From the NCBI RefSeq assembly GCF_031458135.1, contig NZ_JAVDXW010000001.1, positions 744,001 to 808,000 on the forward strand: a DNA stretch of 64,000 nt, given 5' to 3'. The number at the start of each line of letters is the position of its first letter. Position 1 is the stretch's first letter. Under the pieces are notes generated by a model, which saw only the letters and a program-made list of their open reading frames with translations, did no database searches and had not been told where the DNA came from. The DNA comes from Haloactinomyces albus. Its GTDB lineage: Bacteria > Actinomycetota > Actinomycetes > Mycobacteriales > Pseudonocardiaceae. Both the position numbers and the translations under genes were made by a program. Below, piece after piece: positions 50,216 to 61,156 of the stretch.

Positions 50216-50262
50216 GTGAGCGGAACTTTCGCTCGCACAGAAGGGACGAGAGTTCCGCTCAC
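50216..50262. repeat. 47-base palindromic repeat, copy 4
   Basis: GTGAGCGGAACTTTCGCTCG at the left, with CGAGAGTTCCGCTCAC at the right. The arms pair over about 15 bases. It lies between the stop of the four-TM gene and the ftsQ stop, at the right border of the cassette. Confidence 0.85.
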
Positions 50263-50274
50263 TCCTGACCGCTC

Positions 50275-51135
50275 TCAGGAAACGGTGGGCAGTGCGGGAC
50301 TGGTGACGTCGTAGACCTCGCCGGGGCGAGTCAGCAGCGGCGGCAGGATCGCCGCCTTGCGCTGCGAGAGCCGGGTACTGCCCCACTCCACCTTGCGTCC
50401 CTCGGTCAGCAGCAGCACCACATTGTCCGGCGTTTCGGCGACCACGGTCGTGACCTGGTCACGAACCGGTTCGGACAGCGACATGAGCACGGTCATCGCC
50501 GCCTGCGTGGCGGGATCGTCGGGTGCCACGCGCCCGACCCGCAGTTCCGGCATTCCCCCCGGTGGCCGGGGCACGGTCTCGAAGGCAACCCCCTCGGCGT
50601 CCACGAGCCGGATCCCGGCATCGGTCGCCGCGAAAACCACGGGAACGCGCTCGGAGATCCGCAGCGTGACGGTGGAGGGCCAGGACAGCTCCACACGCAC
50701 CGACTCGATCTTGGAAATGCGCTGCAGCCGATTTCGGATCGCCGCCTCGTCGAGGCGCGCCATCGGCGTCCCCATCCGGATACTCGCGGTGTCGGCGACC
50801 TTGTCCTCACTCAACGTCGCGGCACCGACGACCTCGACCGAGCGCACTCCCAGCAGCGGCGTGAAGAACACGACGACGGCCAGCACGGTGGCACCGGTCA
50901 ACACCAGGGGTAGAGCCCAGCGCCGTATCCGCCGAGAAGCACGTGCCCTGGGCCTCCTCGACGCACCGCCACGTACCGCACCACCGCGTACCGCGCTCCC
51001 CCTGCCCGTGCGGGCAGTGTTGGCACGGCCACCGCTGGGACGGTCACCGGAGCGGTCACTTCCCGGACGGCTCCGTGAGCGCCGCGGCGCGGACCGTTGC
51101 CGATCCGCGCCACCACGCCGCTGCGACTCGCTCAC
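50275..51135 (-). CDS. ftsQ: Cell division protein FtsQ
   Basis: A bitopic divisome protein of 286 residues that links FtsW/FtsI to the ring. The cytoplasmic tail (about 1-72) is extremely basic and Arg/Ser/Gly-rich. One TM helix (about 73-95) follows, then the POTRA domain starting [18 protein letters not shown], and the FtsQ beta domain. The GTG start overlaps the murC stop as GTGA. No ftsA follows, as usual in actinobacteria, but neither does ftsZ. Confidence 0.93.
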   Translation of the reverse strand: MSESQRRGGADRQRSAPRRSRSRPGSDRSGDRPSGGRANTARTGRGSAVRGGAVRGGASRRPRARASRRIRRWALPLVLTGATVLAVVVFFTPLLGVRSVEVVGAATLSEDKVADTASIRMGTPMARLDEAAIRNRLQRISKIESVRVELSWPSTVTLRISERVPVVFAATDAGIRLVDAEGVAFETVPRPPGGMPELRVGRVAPDDPATQAAMTVLMSLSEPVRDQVTTVVAETPDNVVLLLTEGRKVEWGSTRLSQRKAAILPPLLTRPGEVYDVTSPALPTVS

Positions 51136-52667
51136 GCCTGTCCCGCCGAGTCGGAACCACCGGCCACACGGTCGACCTCGTTCAGGATCTCCGGGCCGAG
51201 CATCGTCACATCACCGGCTCCCATGGTCACGACCAGATCCCCGGGTCGTGCCAAACCCGCCACCAACGGAGCCGCAGCGGTGATCGAGGGCTCGTAGTGC
51301 ACGCGTCCTTCCGGCAACGGCACCGACTCGGCAATCAGCGCACCGTTGACACCCGGCTCCGGGTCCTCCCGCGCGCCGTAGACATCGAGCAGGACCACCT
51401 CATCGGCCAAGCCGAGCGCGGTGGCGAACTCTCCGGCGAATGCCGCAGTACGGGAGTACAGGTGCGGCTGGAACACCACGATCAGGCGACCATCACCCAC
51501 GACCGGCCGTGCGGCACGCAACTGTGCCTCCACTTCGGTCGGATGGTGCGCGTAGTCGTCGTAGACACGTACGCCATCCGCGCGGCCCTTGAACTCGAAA
51601 CGGCGCCGCACGCCACCGAAAGCAGCCAGGCCCTCCAGCATCTCCTCCAGTGAAGCCCCCAGTTCGAGCCCGGCCAGCAGCGCCGCGACGGCATTGTCCG
51701 CCATGTGCTCCCCGGGTACCGACACGAACACATCGACATGCCCACCCGGACCAGCACCGGCCGACTCACCACCGGCAGGGCCGCCCCCGGCCATCAGTTC
51801 CACGGTGCCGACCCCGGCTCCGTGTTCGGCCCGGTAGCCGACGATCCGGGCATCTCCCGAACCGGTCACCGACTTTCCGTATCGGCGCACCCGGATACCC
51901 ACCGACTCGGCGCGGTCGGCCAATACCGCCGCACCCGGGTCGTCGGCACCCGCGATCAGCACCCCGTCCGGTTCGATCCGGTGCAGAAATTCCTCGAACA
52001 CGCCGGTGTAGGCGGCAGGAGTGCCGTGATGATCGAGGTGGTCGGGCTCGACATTGGTCACCACCGCCACCGAAGGTGCGAACACCAGGAACGAGCCGTC
52101 ACTTTCATCGGCCTCGGCCACGAACAGGCCGCCCTCACCATGGTGGGCATTGGCTCCCGACTCGTTGAGGTCACCGCCGATGGCGAACGACGGATCGAGC
52201 CGACAGTGCTGGAGCGCGACCGTCAGCATCGACGTGGTCGTCGTCTTGCCGTGGGTACCGGTGACGCACGCGACCCGGTGATCGGCCATCAGCGCTGCCA
52301 GGGCCTCCGCACGGCGCAGCACGGCCACACCGCGGCGCTGCGCCTCGACGAGCTCCGGGTTGTCCTGCCTGATCGCCGTGGAAACCACCACGGCGGTCGG
52401 GTCGCCGTCGAACTGGTCGAGGTTGCTTTCCTCGTGCCCGAAGGCCACCTTGGCTCCCTGCGCACGCAGGGCGAGCACGGTAGGCGAGTCCCGGGCATCC
52501 GATCCCGAGACCTCGTGACCCCGCGCGAGCAGGATCCGCGCGATACCACTCATTCCCGCGCCACCGATCCCCACGAGATGGACCCGGGACAGCAGCGTGC
52601 CGGAACCCGCGCCCTCCTGCGTCGACGGGGCGGAGTCGAAGGATCCACTCACGGAGTCGGTTCTCAC
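51132..52667 (-). CDS. murC: UDP-N-acetylmuramate--L-alanine ligase
   Basis: Adds L-alanine to UDP-MurNAc, the first peptide step of peptidoglycan synthesis. The 511-residue product shows the UDP-binding [19 protein letters not shown], the ATP loop [15 protein letters not shown], and the Mur-ligase blocks [13 protein letters not shown] and [16 protein letters not shown]. The GTG at 52665-52667 overlaps the murG stop as GTGA. A ~20-residue Ser-rich N-terminal extension precedes the fold. Confidence 0.96.
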   Translation of the reverse strand: MRTDSVSGSFDSAPSTQEGAGSGTLLSRVHLVGIGGAGMSGIARILLARGHEVSGSDARDSPTVLALRAQGAKVAFGHEESNLDQFDGDPTAVVVSTAIRQDNPELVEAQRRGVAVLRRAEALAALMADHRVACVTGTHGKTTTTSMLTVALQHCRLDPSFAIGGDLNESGANAHHGEGGLFVAEADESDGSFLVFAPSVAVVTNVEPDHLDHHGTPAAYTGVFEEFLHRIEPDGVLIAGADDPGAAVLADRAESVGIRVRRYGKSVTGSGDARIVGYRAEHGAGVGTVELMAGGGPAGGESAGAGPGGHVDVFVSVPGEHMADNAVAALLAGLELGASLEEMLEGLAAFGGVRRRFEFKGRADGVRVYDDYAHHPTEVEAQLRAARPVVGDGRLIVVFQPHLYSRTAAFAGEFATALGLADEVVLLDVYGAREDPEPGVNGALIAESVPLPEGRVHYEPSITAAAPLVAGLARPGDLVVTMGAGDVTMLGPEILNEVDRVAGGSDSAGQA

Positions 52668-53833
52668 TGCGCGGCCACCTCCAGTGCTATCTGTGCCAGG
52701 ACACGGTCCGCCTCGCGATGCCCGGTACCCAGTGTCGCGCGACTCATCTCGTGCAACCGGCGCGGGTCGCTCACCAGTGGCAGTACCTCGTCGACGACCC
52801 GTTGCGGAGTCATCTCCGCGTCGGCTACCAGTCTCGCACCTCCCGCGGTGACCACCGGCTGCGCGTTGAGTGCCTGCTCACCGTTGCCGTGGGCGAGCGG
52901 GACGAACACGGCGGGTAACCCGACGGCCGACACCTCGGCGACGGTCATCGCACCCGAGCGGCACACCACCAGGTCGGCGGCCGCGTAGGCCAGGTCCATC
53001 CGCTCCAGGTACGGCACCGTCACGTAGCGCGGCGCACCGGGGACCGCCTGCACGGCCACGGTGTTCTTGGGGCCGTGCGCGTGCAGCACCCCGACACCGG
53101 CGCGCCCCAATGCTTCCGCCGCGCCCGAGAAGGCCGTGTTCAGTGTTTGAGCACCCTGCGACCCCCCGAACACCAGAATCGTGGGGGCCTGCGGATGCAG
53201 ACCGAAGTGGGCCCGCGCCCGGGCACGCAGCGCCGCGCGGTCCAGCGAGGTGATCGACTCCCGCAGTGGGATGCCGATCGCCTGCGCACCGGCAAGGCCG
53301 GTGTCGGGCACCGCCGAGAGCACCCGCTTGGCCAGTCGCGCACCGACCTTGTTGGCCAGGCCGGCACTGGCATTGGCCTCGTGCACGACGATCGGGACCC
53401 GCCCCCGCGCGGCCAGGTAGGCCGACAGCGACACGTATCCACCGAAACCGACCACCACATCGGCCTCGGCACGCTCCAGGACCGCACGGGTGCGCCGGAC
53501 CGACTCCCGCACCTTCGACGGCATCCGCAGCAGTTCCGCACTGGCTTTGCGCGGCATCGGCACCGGCGGAACCAGCTCCAGCGGATAGCCGCGCGCGGGC
53601 ACGATCTCGTTCTCCAGGCCACGCTCGGTGCCGAGGGCGAGCACCCGAGCGTCCGGCCGCAGTCTGCGTACGGCGTCGGCGAGGGCCATCGCAGGTTCGA
53701 TGTGGCCTGCGGTGCCGCCGCCTGCGACCACCACCGAAGGCGCCCGCTGCGCCAGGGGCCGGCCGCCGGGGTGTGCTGCCTGCCCGAAACCGGGAGCTCC
53801 GAAGGTGCCCGGGGGCGGTTGTTGCCCGCTCAA
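52664..53833 (-). CDS. murG: Lipid II synthase MurG (GlcNAc transferase)
   Basis: A GT-B glycosyltransferase at the inner membrane face that converts lipid I to lipid II. The 389-residue product has a Gly/Pro/Gln-rich N-terminal extension of about 30 residues, then [59 protein letters not shown] and a C-terminal [16 protein letters not shown]-sugar motif. The start is a TTG at 53831-53833, six bases after GAGGAGG, which decides it. Confidence 0.96.
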   Translation of the reverse strand: MSGQQPPPGTFGAPGFGQAAHPGGRPLAQRAPSVVVAGGGTAGHIEPAMALADAVRRLRPDARVLALGTERGLENEIVPARGYPLELVPPVPMPRKASAELLRMPSKVRESVRRTRAVLERAEADVVVGFGGYVSLSAYLAARGRVPIVVHEANASAGLANKVGARLAKRVLSAVPDTGLAGAQAIGIPLRESITSLDRAALRARARAHFGLHPQAPTILVFGGSQGAQTLNTAFSGAAEALGRAGVGVLHAHGPKNTVAVQAVPGAPRYVTVPYLERMDLAYAAADLVVCRSGAMTVAEVSAVGLPAVFVPLAHGNGEQALNAQPVVTAGGARLVADAEMTPQRVVDEVLPLVSDPRRLHEMSRATLGTGHREADRVLAQIALEVAAQ

Positions 53834-53847
53834 CTATGTCCTCCTCG

Positions 53848-55335
53848 TCATTGTGTCCGAAACGCCTGTCTCCGGGATGGCTGCTTCCGGGAAGTTCCGC
53901 GTGCACCACGGGTATCACCGCTGCGGCGGCTGCTCTGGCGGCCGGCTTGTGCCGCGTTGTTCTGGGCCGGCCCCGAGCGGGGGCTCTTGCTTCGGGACGG
54001 GCCACTGCCCGGGCGTGTGGTGGGCCCCGAGGTTTTCGCCGGACGTTTCCTGACCGGTGGGCGGTACGGGGCGGGTGTGGGCAGCCGCAGCAACCTGCCG
54101 ATCCGTCCGGGCCCGAGCGAGCGCAGCGCGGCGATCGCCTCCGGTTCGTGACGGGCGAAATTCGCCAGCAGCCCGAACACCACCATCGTGGTCACCACCG
54201 AACTGCCTCCCGAGGAGATCAACGGCAGTGGTAGGCCGGTCACCGGCAACAGTCCCACGACGTAGCCGATGTTGATCGCAGCCTGGGCGACCAACCAGGT
54301 CGTCAACGTGGCGGCCACCAGCCGGATCCACGGATCGGTGTTACGGGCGGCGATGCGCATCCCCACATACGCCGTGGTGCCGTACAGCATCAGCACCATC
54401 GCGCAGCCGATGAATCCCAGTTCCTCCCCGATCACGGCGAAGATGAAGTCGTTGTGCGCGTTGGGCAGGTACTCCCACTTCGACCAGCCCTGGCCGAGGC
54501 CCTTGCCGAACAATCCCCCGTCGGCCAGGGCGTACAGGGCCTGCAGGGCGTGGTAGCCGTTGCCGAGCGGGTCGGCCCCCGGGTTGAGGAAGGACACCAG
54601 CCGGGCCATGCGGTAACCGGCGGCGACCGCCAGGAGCACACCTCCGGTCACCGCCCCCAGCGCCATGACCGCGAACAGCCGCAGCGGCGCCCCGGCGAAC
54701 CACAGCAGCGCCAGCAGCACGATGCCCAGTATCGCCGTCGAGCCCAGATCCGGCTGCAGCATCACCAGGGTGAACATCAGCAACGCCGCCGGAAGCACCG
54801 GCACCAGCAGGTGGCGGTACTGGCCCAGCAGCGCCCGCTTGGTCACCAGCACGTGCGCGCCCCACAGCGCCAGAGCCACCTTTGCGGGCTCCACCGGCTG
54901 GAACGACACGCCCGCCACCACGAACCAGCTCTGCGCACCGTTGGCGTAGAACCCCAGCGGGGTCAGCACGAGCGCCAGCAGCAGCAGGCACAGCGCCAGC
55001 AGCACGTGGCTGAACCGACGCAGCAGCCACACCGGCGTCCGCAGGGCCGCGTAGAACACGGTGGCGCCGATCGCGCAGTACATGAGCTGGTGCACGAACA
55101 CGCTGTAGGACGAGCCCGCTTGGTTGAACGAGTCGACACTCGATGCCGACAGCACCATCACCAGGCCGAACACCGTCAGCAGCCCGAACACGGCCAGCAG
55201 CAGATGGAAGGAGGCCAACGGCCGGGTCAACCATGCGGTCAGCGCCGTGCCCAGGTTCCGCAGGCCCACAGGCCTGTTCGTCCGTGTGCTCCTGCTCGCG
55301 GTTTCGGTGCCGGTTCCGGTGGCCACCGCCATCAC
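53848..55335 (-). CDS. ftsW: Septal peptidoglycan polymerase FtsW
   Basis: A SEDS-family polymerase of 495 residues that works with the class B PBP encoded upstream. Ten hydrophobic helices span about residues 40-410. The SEDS hallmarks are YANGAQSWFVVAGVSFQPVEPAK, NAHNDFIFAVIGEELGFIG and LPVTGLPLPLISSGGSS, and the catalytic Asp of the family is in MLQPDLGSTA or nearby. The C-terminal 85 residues are basic and Ser/Pro-rich, a cytoplasmic tail. The GTG start overlaps the murD stop as GTGA. Confidence 0.95.
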   Translation of the reverse strand: MMAVATGTGTETASRSTRTNRPVGLRNLGTALTAWLTRPLASFHLLLAVFGLLTVFGLVMVLSASSVDSFNQAGSSYSVFVHQLMYCAIGATVFYAALRTPVWLLRRFSHVLLALCLLLLALVLTPLGFYANGAQSWFVVAGVSFQPVEPAKVALALWGAHVLVTKRALLGQYRHLLVPVLPAALLMFTLVMLQPDLGSTAILGIVLLALLWFAGAPLRLFAVMALGAVTGGVLLAVAAGYRMARLVSFLNPGADPLGNGYHALQALYALADGGLFGKGLGQGWSKWEYLPNAHNDFIFAVIGEELGFIGCAMVLMLYGTTAYVGMRIAARNTDPWIRLVAATLTTWLVAQAAINIGYVVGLLPVTGLPLPLISSGGSSVVTTMVVFGLLANFARHEPEAIAALRSLGPGRIGRLLRLPTPAPYRPPVRKRPAKTSGPTTRPGSGPSRSKSPRSGPAQNNAAQAGRQSSRRSGDTRGARGTSRKQPSRRQAFRTQ

Positions 55336-56753
55336 CCACCCTGCCCGCCCGCGGCCTCGGCAACCTGGTCACGGACGACCACGGTGCGGACCGCATCGGC
55401 GAATGCTCGGCCCCGGTGCGCGTAGTCGGTGAACATGTCCATCGACGCGGCGGCAGGCGCGAGCACAACGGCCGTACCCGGCCGTGCGAATTCGGCTGCG
55501 AGACCAACAGCACTCACCATGGCCGCTTCTCCTGTTGCCCCGGCCTCCCCCGGATCGACCTCACGCACGGGCACCTCCGGCGCGTGCCGGGCCAGCGCCG
55601 CCGCGAACCGGTCCCGGTCCTGCCCGATCAGTACCGCCGCGTCCAGCCGGTCGACCTGGGCGGACACGAGAGCGTCGACATCGGCTCCCTTGAGTAGCCC
55701 ACCTGCGATCCACACCACGCGCGGATGAGCTCCCAGCGCCGCCGCGGCCGCGTGCGGATTGGTCGCCTTGGAGTCATCGACATAGACGACTCCTGCCGAC
55801 TCGGCCACCACCACGGAGCGGTGTGCACCGGGTTCGAAGGCGTGCAACCCACGGGCCACGGCTTCGGCCCGCACACCCAGCGCACGGGCGAGTGCCGTGG
55901 CGGCGAGCGCGTTGGTCACATTGTGCGGGCCCGGCGGGTGCACATCGGCGAGCGAAGCCAGCACGGCCCCGTCATCGGTGCCGTCGGAGCAGTCGGTGCG
56001 GTCCAACAAGCGGCCGTCGGCGATGCCGATCTGCCCGGATTCCGGTGGCGCGGTGGTGCAGGCGATCCGGTGGTCCCCTCGGGCGTTGGCGAGATGTGTC
56101 GACCAGGCGTCGTCGGCGTTGAACACGACCACGGCAGCGCGGTCGTAGATCCTGCCTTTGGCCGCACCGTAGGCGGCCAGCGATCCGTGCCAGTCGAGAT
56201 GGTCGTCGGCGAGATTGAGCACCACGGCGGCATGGGGGGCCAGCGTGTTCGACCAGTGCAGTTGAAAACTCGACAGCTCGACCGCCAGCACCCGGTGCCC
56301 GGCCCGCACGGCATCGATGGCGGGCAGGCCGACATTGCCGCATGCCACCGCGTCCAAGCCTGCCGATCGTAGGATCGACTCGAGCATCCCGACCGTGGTC
56401 GTTTTGCCGTTGGTGCCGGTCACCGCGAGCCAGGTGGCCGGTTCGGGGCTGTCCCGGTCGAAACGCCAGGCCAGTTCGATCTCACCGATCACCTCGATAC
56501 CGTCCTGCGCGGCCGCAGCCAGCAGCGGTGCATCGGGGCGCCAGCCCGGGCTCGTCACCACCAGGTCCGTCCCGTGCGGTGGCTCCGTCAGTCCGGCGAC
56601 CAGCTCGGCTCCCCGCGACCGCAACGGCTCCAGGGTGGCCAGCCGATCCGCGGAGGCATCGGTGACCGTGACCACAGCACCCTCGGCAAGCAATGCCTCG
56701 GCCGCCGAACGGCCGGACACACCGGCTCCGGCCACCAGAACCCGTCGACGCAT
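55332..56753 (-). CDS. murD: UDP-MurNAc-L-Ala--D-Glu ligase
   Basis: Adds D-glutamate to UDP-MurNAc-L-alanine. The 473-residue product shows the Rossmann start VLVAGAGVSGRSAAEALL, the ATP loop AVTGTNGKTTTVGML, VLNLADDHLDWHG and VYVDDSKATNPHAAAAAL. The start ATG at 56751-56753 follows GGAGGAGA; the mraY stop lies 15 bases upstream. Confidence 0.95.
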   Translation of the reverse strand: MRRRVLVAGAGVSGRSAAEALLAEGAVVTVTDASADRLATLEPLRSRGAELVAGLTEPPHGTDLVVTSPGWRPDAPLLAAAAQDGIEVIGEIELAWRFDRDSPEPATWLAVTGTNGKTTTVGMLESILRSAGLDAVACGNVGLPAIDAVRAGHRVLAVELSSFQLHWSNTLAPHAAVVLNLADDHLDWHGSLAAYGAAKGRIYDRAAVVVFNADDAWSTHLANARGDHRIACTTAPPESGQIGIADGRLLDRTDCSDGTDDGAVLASLADVHPPGPHNVTNALAATALARALGVRAEAVARGLHAFEPGAHRSVVVAESAGVVYVDDSKATNPHAAAAALGAHPRVVWIAGGLLKGADVDALVSAQVDRLDAAVLIGQDRDRFAAALARHAPEVPVREVDPGEAGATGEAAMVSAVGLAAEFARPGTAVVLAPAAASMDMFTDYAHRGRAFADAVRTVVVRDQVAEAAGGQGG

Positions 56754-56768
56754 GTCTCCTCCGAGTGC

Positions 56769-57854
56769 CTACAGACCGTTGCCGCCCGCCAGCGACAACC
56801 AGTCGGCATAGAACAGGCCGATTCCGAACAGGCAGCTGATCCCGGCCAGGATCCAGAACCGGATGATCACCGTGGTCTCCGCCCATCCGGCGAGCTCGAA
56901 GTGGTGGTGAAACGGTGCCATCCGGAACAGCCGACGCCGCGAGGTGCGGAACACCGCGATCTGCAGCACCACCGACAACGCCTCGACCACGAACAGACCG
57001 CCCACGACGATCATCAGCAACTCGGTGCGGGTGGTCATCGACAGGCCCGCGAGCAACCCTCCGATGGCCAGGGAACCGGTGTCGCCCATGAAAATCTTCG
57101 CGGGAGCCGCGTTCCACCACAAAAAGCCCACGCACGCCGCCATCGCCGATGCGGCGACCACCGCCACATCGAGTGGGTCACGCACCTGGTAACAGGCGGG
57201 GCCGATGTTCTGCTCCAGACCACAGGAGTAGCGGAACTGCCAGAACGAGATCAGCACGTAGCTGGCCAGGACCATGGCGGCCGTACCGCCCGCGAGACCG
57301 TCCATGCCGTCGGTGAAGTTCACCGCGTTCGACCAGCCGCTGATCGCGATGTAGGCGAAGATGATGAACCCGATCGTGCCGAACGAGACCACGGTGATGT
57401 CGCGGATGAACGACAGTTGTTCGGAGGCCGGAGTGATGCCGTTTTGGTCGGGGAACCGCAGCGCCAGGATCGCGAAGATCACCGAGGCGAGCAGTTGGCC
57501 GACCAGCTTCGCCGTCTTGTTCAGCCCGAGATTGCGCCGTCTGCGGATCTTGATGAAGTCGTCGAGGAACCCGACGATGCCGAGCACCGTGGTCAGGCCG
57601 AGCACGAGCAACCCGGTCACGGTCGGCCAACCGTCGGACACCGTGAGGTGGGTGACCAGGTAGCCGGCCCACATGGCGACGAGGATCGCCATCCCGCCCA
57701 TCGTGGGTGTGCCGCGCTTGGCCGAGTGCGACTTCTGTACCTCTTCCCGAATTTCCTGGCCGAAGCCCTGCTTGGAAAAGATCCGGATCAGATACGGCGT
57801 GAACAGGATGGAGACCACCAGCGCCACCGCAGCGGCGACCAGAATGCTCTTCAC
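56769..57854 (-). CDS. mraY: Phospho-MurNAc-pentapeptide translocase
   Basis: A polytopic membrane enzyme of 361 residues that links phospho-MurNAc-pentapeptide to undecaprenyl phosphate, giving lipid I. Ten helices are visible. Signature blocks are [25 protein letters not shown] (catalytic Asp pair region), [15 protein letters not shown] and [14 protein letters not shown], and [15 protein letters not shown] near the C-terminus. The GTG at 57852-57854 overlaps the murF stop as GTGA. Confidence 0.97.
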   Translation of the reverse strand: MKSILVAAAVALVVSILFTPYLIRIFSKQGFGQEIREEVQKSHSAKRGTPTMGGMAILVAMWAGYLVTHLTVSDGWPTVTGLLVLGLTTVLGIVGFLDDFIKIRRRRNLGLNKTAKLVGQLLASVIFAILALRFPDQNGITPASEQLSFIRDITVVSFGTIGFIIFAYIAISGWSNAVNFTDGMDGLAGGTAAMVLASYVLISFWQFRYSCGLEQNIGPACYQVRDPLDVAVVAASAMAACVGFLWWNAAPAKIFMGDTGSLAIGGLLAGLSMTTRTELLMIVVGGLFVVEALSVVLQIAVFRTSRRRLFRMAPFHHHFELAGWAETTVIIRFWILAGISCLFGIGLFYADWLSLAGGNGL

Positions 57855-59359
57855 GCAGGACCACCATCCTGACCGGCAGCCCCCGACGGGCTCAGCAGAG
57901 CCTCGGCGACGCGCCACAGCGCTGCCACCTTCGACGCCTTGGTCAGCACGACATCACCGGGGCGCAGCTCGTCGCGCAGCAACGCGACAGCGGCCTCGAC
58001 GTCGGGCACCAGAACCGACTCCTCTCCCCACGATCCTTCCAGCCAAGCACCTCGGTGCATCGGGCGAGCCTCCTCGCCGACGACCACCAGGTGGTCGATG
58101 TTCAACCGGACGGCCAACCGTCCGATCTCGTCGTGCGCGTCCGCACCGGAATCGCCCAGCTCGCCCATCACCCCGAGCACCGCCCACGCTCGACCGGGCT
58201 TGTCGCGGGTCATCGATGCCAACGTCTTCAGTGCCGCGCGGACCGACTCGGGGTTGGCGTTGTAGGAGTCGTTGACCACCGTGACCCCGTCGGCGGTCTC
58301 GGTGACCTCCATGCGCCGTGCCGAAACCCGATGCACGCCGCCGAGGCGTTCGGCGACCTCCTCGAACGAGGCCCCCGATTCGAGCGCGATCGCGGCGGCG
58401 GTGAGCGCATTGCCGATGTGGTGCTCCCCGTGCAGTGGCAAGGTCACCGCGGCCCGGTTTTCTCCTGCGACGCTGCCCGCGGCGGTGACCAGCGTGAAGC
58501 TCGGCCGGGCCTGCTCATCGAGTTCGATGCCCTCGGCACGGACGTGTGCCTGCGGACTCTGCCCGACCAGCACGACACGGGCCCTCGTCCGCTCAGCCAT
58601 CGCGGCGACCAACGGGTCGTCGGCATTGAGGACCGCCAGCCCGCCTTCTTCCGCTCCGGGCAGTGCCTCGACGAGTTCACCCTTGGCCCGGGCCACCGCT
58701 TCCTGCGAGCCGAACTCGCCGAGATGGGCGCTGCCGACGTTGAGCACCGCTCCGATGCGGGGCGGTGCCGCCGCGCACAGTGCGGCGATGTGTCCGACCC
58801 CGCGCGCGGACAACTCCAGCACCAGGTGACGCGTGTCCTCGTCGGCACGCAGAGCGGTCCACGGGTGACCGAGTTCGTTGTTGAACGATCCCGGCGGTGC
58901 CACCGTCGGCCCGAGCGGTTCGAGCATCTGGGCGATCAGGTCCTTGGTCGAGGTCTTGCCGGACGAACCGGTCACCCCGACCACGGTGAGCCGCAACAGC
59001 CGATCCACCACGTACCGGGAGAGTCGGGCCAGGGCCGCCAACACCGCCGCGCCGGAGCCGTCGGTATCGGCGGCCAGCGCCATCACGCCGGAGCGGTCCT
59101 CGTCCTCCACCGGAGGGACGATCACCGCGGGGGCGTCGACCTCCCGCGCGGCGAGTACGCCCACCGCACCGTCGGCGACCGCCCGACCGGCGAAGTCGTG
59201 CCCGTCCACCCGCTCGCCGGGAACGGCCACGAACAGGTCGCCGGAACGCAGCTTCCGCGAATCGAACTCCACGGTCCCCGAGACGGTCTCGGAACCGTCC
59301 GCACGGTGGAGCCTGCCGCCAACCGCCGCCGAGATCTCGTCGAGGCTGAGCCGGATCAC
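57851..59359 (-). CDS. murF: UDP-MurNAc-tripeptide--D-Ala-D-Ala ligase
   Basis: Adds the D-Ala-D-Ala dipeptide to UDP-MurNAc-tripeptide. The 502-residue product has [21 protein letters not shown] (ATP loop), [25 protein letters not shown] and [17 protein letters not shown]. The GTG at 59357-59359 overlaps the murE stop as GTGA and has GAGGAGGAAAG upstream. Confidence 0.95.
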   Translation of the reverse strand: MIRLSLDEISAAVGGRLHRADGSETVSGTVEFDSRKLRSGDLFVAVPGERVDGHDFAGRAVADGAVGVLAAREVDAPAVIVPPVEDEDRSGVMALAADTDGSGAAVLAALARLSRYVVDRLLRLTVVGVTGSSGKTSTKDLIAQMLEPLGPTVAPPGSFNNELGHPWTALRADEDTRHLVLELSARGVGHIAALCAAAPPRIGAVLNVGSAHLGEFGSQEAVARAKGELVEALPGAEEGGLAVLNADDPLVAAMAERTRARVVLVGQSPQAHVRAEGIELDEQARPSFTLVTAAGSVAGENRAAVTLPLHGEHHIGNALTAAAIALESGASFEEVAERLGGVHRVSARRMEVTETADGVTVVNDSYNANPESVRAALKTLASMTRDKPGRAWAVLGVMGELGDSGADAHDEIGRLAVRLNIDHLVVVGEEARPMHRGAWLEGSWGEESVLVPDVEAAVALLRDELRPGDVVLTKASKVAALWRVAEALLSPSGAAGQDGGPA

Positions 59360-61053
59360 CTTTCCTCCTCGTCGCATCCCCGACCGCCGGTCGGGGCGTT
59401 GTGCCCCAGTCCGATGCCCGCCCCCTGCGAGCCTTCGAGTCGTGTGCGCAACGCGACCGCGAGTTCGTCGCGGTCGGAAAAGGAGTGCACGACTCCTGCC
59501 ACTTCCTGCCCGGTCTCGTGTCCCTTGCCCGCCACGACCACCACGTCGCCGTCCTCGGCACGACGGACCGCCTCGGCGATGGCCGCACGCCGATCGCCGA
59601 TCTCGATCAGTTCACCACGCTGCCCGCCGGGCACGTTCCGGGCTCCGGTGAGCATGGCTTCCCGGATCGTGCCCGGATTCTCACTGCGGGGGTTGTCGTC
59701 GGTGACGATCAGCAGATCGGATCGGCGTGCCGCCGCCTCACCCATCACGGGACGTTTGGCGGCATCCCGGTCGCCTCCGCACCCGAGGACCACGATCACC
59801 TTCCCGGTCACCTGGGCTCGAGCTGCGTCGAGCACCGCGGAGACCGCGCCGGGCTTGTGGGAATAGTCCACCACAGCGGCGAAGTCCTGCCCGAGTGCGA
59901 CACGCTCCATGCGTCCCGGCACGTCGACTTCCGCCAGGCCCCGTTCGATCGCCGCAGCGGGGACACCCGCCGCGTGCAGAACCGCGGCGGCGAGCAGCCC
60001 ATTGGCGACGTTGAAGGGGCCGGGCAAGCGCAGTCGGATGTCGAGCCGCACATCATCCGGGCCCGAGGCGCGGAATCGCTGCTCACCCGTGGGGGTGGCA
60101 ACGATGTCCGAGGCCGTCCACACGGCTTCGCCCACTGTGGACACGGTGACTGTCGTGGGGCCGACCAAGCGGTTACCCCACTCGGTGTCGGTGCACACGA
60201 CCTCGTGTTCGGAGCGGCCGTCGAACAGCATCGCCTTCGCCGCGAAGTAGTCGTCGAGATCGCGGTGGAAGTCGAGGTGATCCTGGGACAGGTTGGTGAA
60301 GGCTCCCACCGCGAACCGGGTGCCGGAAACCCGGCCCAGCGCCAGCGCATGGCTGGAGACTTCCATCGGAACGTGGGTCACACCGTGCTCGACCATGACC
60401 GCCAGCAATGCCTGTAGATCGGGAGCTTCCGGTGTGGTGAAAGCGCTGTCCAGCCGTTGTCCGGCGATGCGGGTTTCCACCGTGCCGACCAACCCGGTGG
60501 TGAACCCTGCCGCGCGCAGGGCGGACTCCAGCAGGTAGGTGGTGGTGGTTTTGCCCGAAGTGCCGGTGATGCCCAGGATCGACAACCGTTGCGAGGGTTT
60601 GCCGTAAATGTGGGCGGCGGCCACACCGAGTGCCCCCCGGGGAGCCTCGTGCACCAGCAGCGGCACCGAACCGTCCTGTACCCGCGGATGACCTGTCAGG
60701 GCCGCACGTTCGGCGCCCGTCTCGTCGGTGAGCACGGCGCCGGCGCCCGCATCCAGCGCCTCTCCGGCGAAGTCGGCACCGTGTGCTCGTGCGCCGGGCA
60801 GCGCGGCGAACAGGTCACCGGCACGGACATGCTGCGCGCGCAGGGTCGCCCCGGACACCGCTGTCGGCCCGTGAGCAGCGGCACGAACGAGTCGGGCGCC
60901 GAGGGATTCGGCAAGCTGTTCGGCGTCCACCGGCTCGACGTGAGCAGGGCGAGGCGGGACTGTCGCAACCGCGGAAGGCACGACGCGAAGGTTACCGGTA
61001 CCGCCTATCGGGTTCTCTTCATGGTCGCCCGTTTCAGACGCACTCGCCGACAC
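59356..61053 (-). CDS. murE: UDP-MurNAc-dipeptide--meso-DAP ligase
   Basis: Adds the third stem-peptide residue. The DNPR motif (VTDDNPRSENPGTI) is the signature of the meso-diaminopimelate-using type, so the wall should contain meso-DAP. Other blocks are LGITGTSGKTTTTYLL (ATP loop), TTPEAPDLQ, MEVSSHALALGRV and FTNLSQDHLDFH. The start is uncertain. From the GTG at 61053 the product is 565 residues, with about 40 low-complexity residues before the fold; a GTG at 60981 (541 residues) would also fit. Confidence 0.94.
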   Translation of the reverse strand: MSASASETGDHEENPIGGTGNLRVVPSAVATVPPRPAHVEPVDAEQLAESLGARLVRAAAHGPTAVSGATLRAQHVRAGDLFAALPGARAHGADFAGEALDAGAGAVLTDETGAERAALTGHPRVQDGSVPLLVHEAPRGALGVAAAHIYGKPSQRLSILGITGTSGKTTTTYLLESALRAAGFTTGLVGTVETRIAGQRLDSAFTTPEAPDLQALLAVMVEHGVTHVPMEVSSHALALGRVSGTRFAVGAFTNLSQDHLDFHRDLDDYFAAKAMLFDGRSEHEVVCTDTEWGNRLVGPTTVTVSTVGEAVWTASDIVATPTGEQRFRASGPDDVRLDIRLRLPGPFNVANGLLAAAVLHAAGVPAAAIERGLAEVDVPGRMERVALGQDFAAVVDYSHKPGAVSAVLDAARAQVTGKVIVVLGCGGDRDAAKRPVMGEAAARRSDLLIVTDDNPRSENPGTIREAMLTGARNVPGGQRGELIEIGDRRAAIAEAVRRAEDGDVVVVAGKGHETGQEVAGVVHSFSDRDELAVALRTRLEGSQGAGIGLGHNAPTGGRGCDEEER

Positions 61054-61156
61054 CCGCCCATCCCCGGCGCCAAGCGGATTCCACACGGTGCACGGCAACC
61101 ACGCGGTTTCGCCGCACACCGGTTGCTCTGCTCGCCGCCACGGCCGCAGGCCGTGG

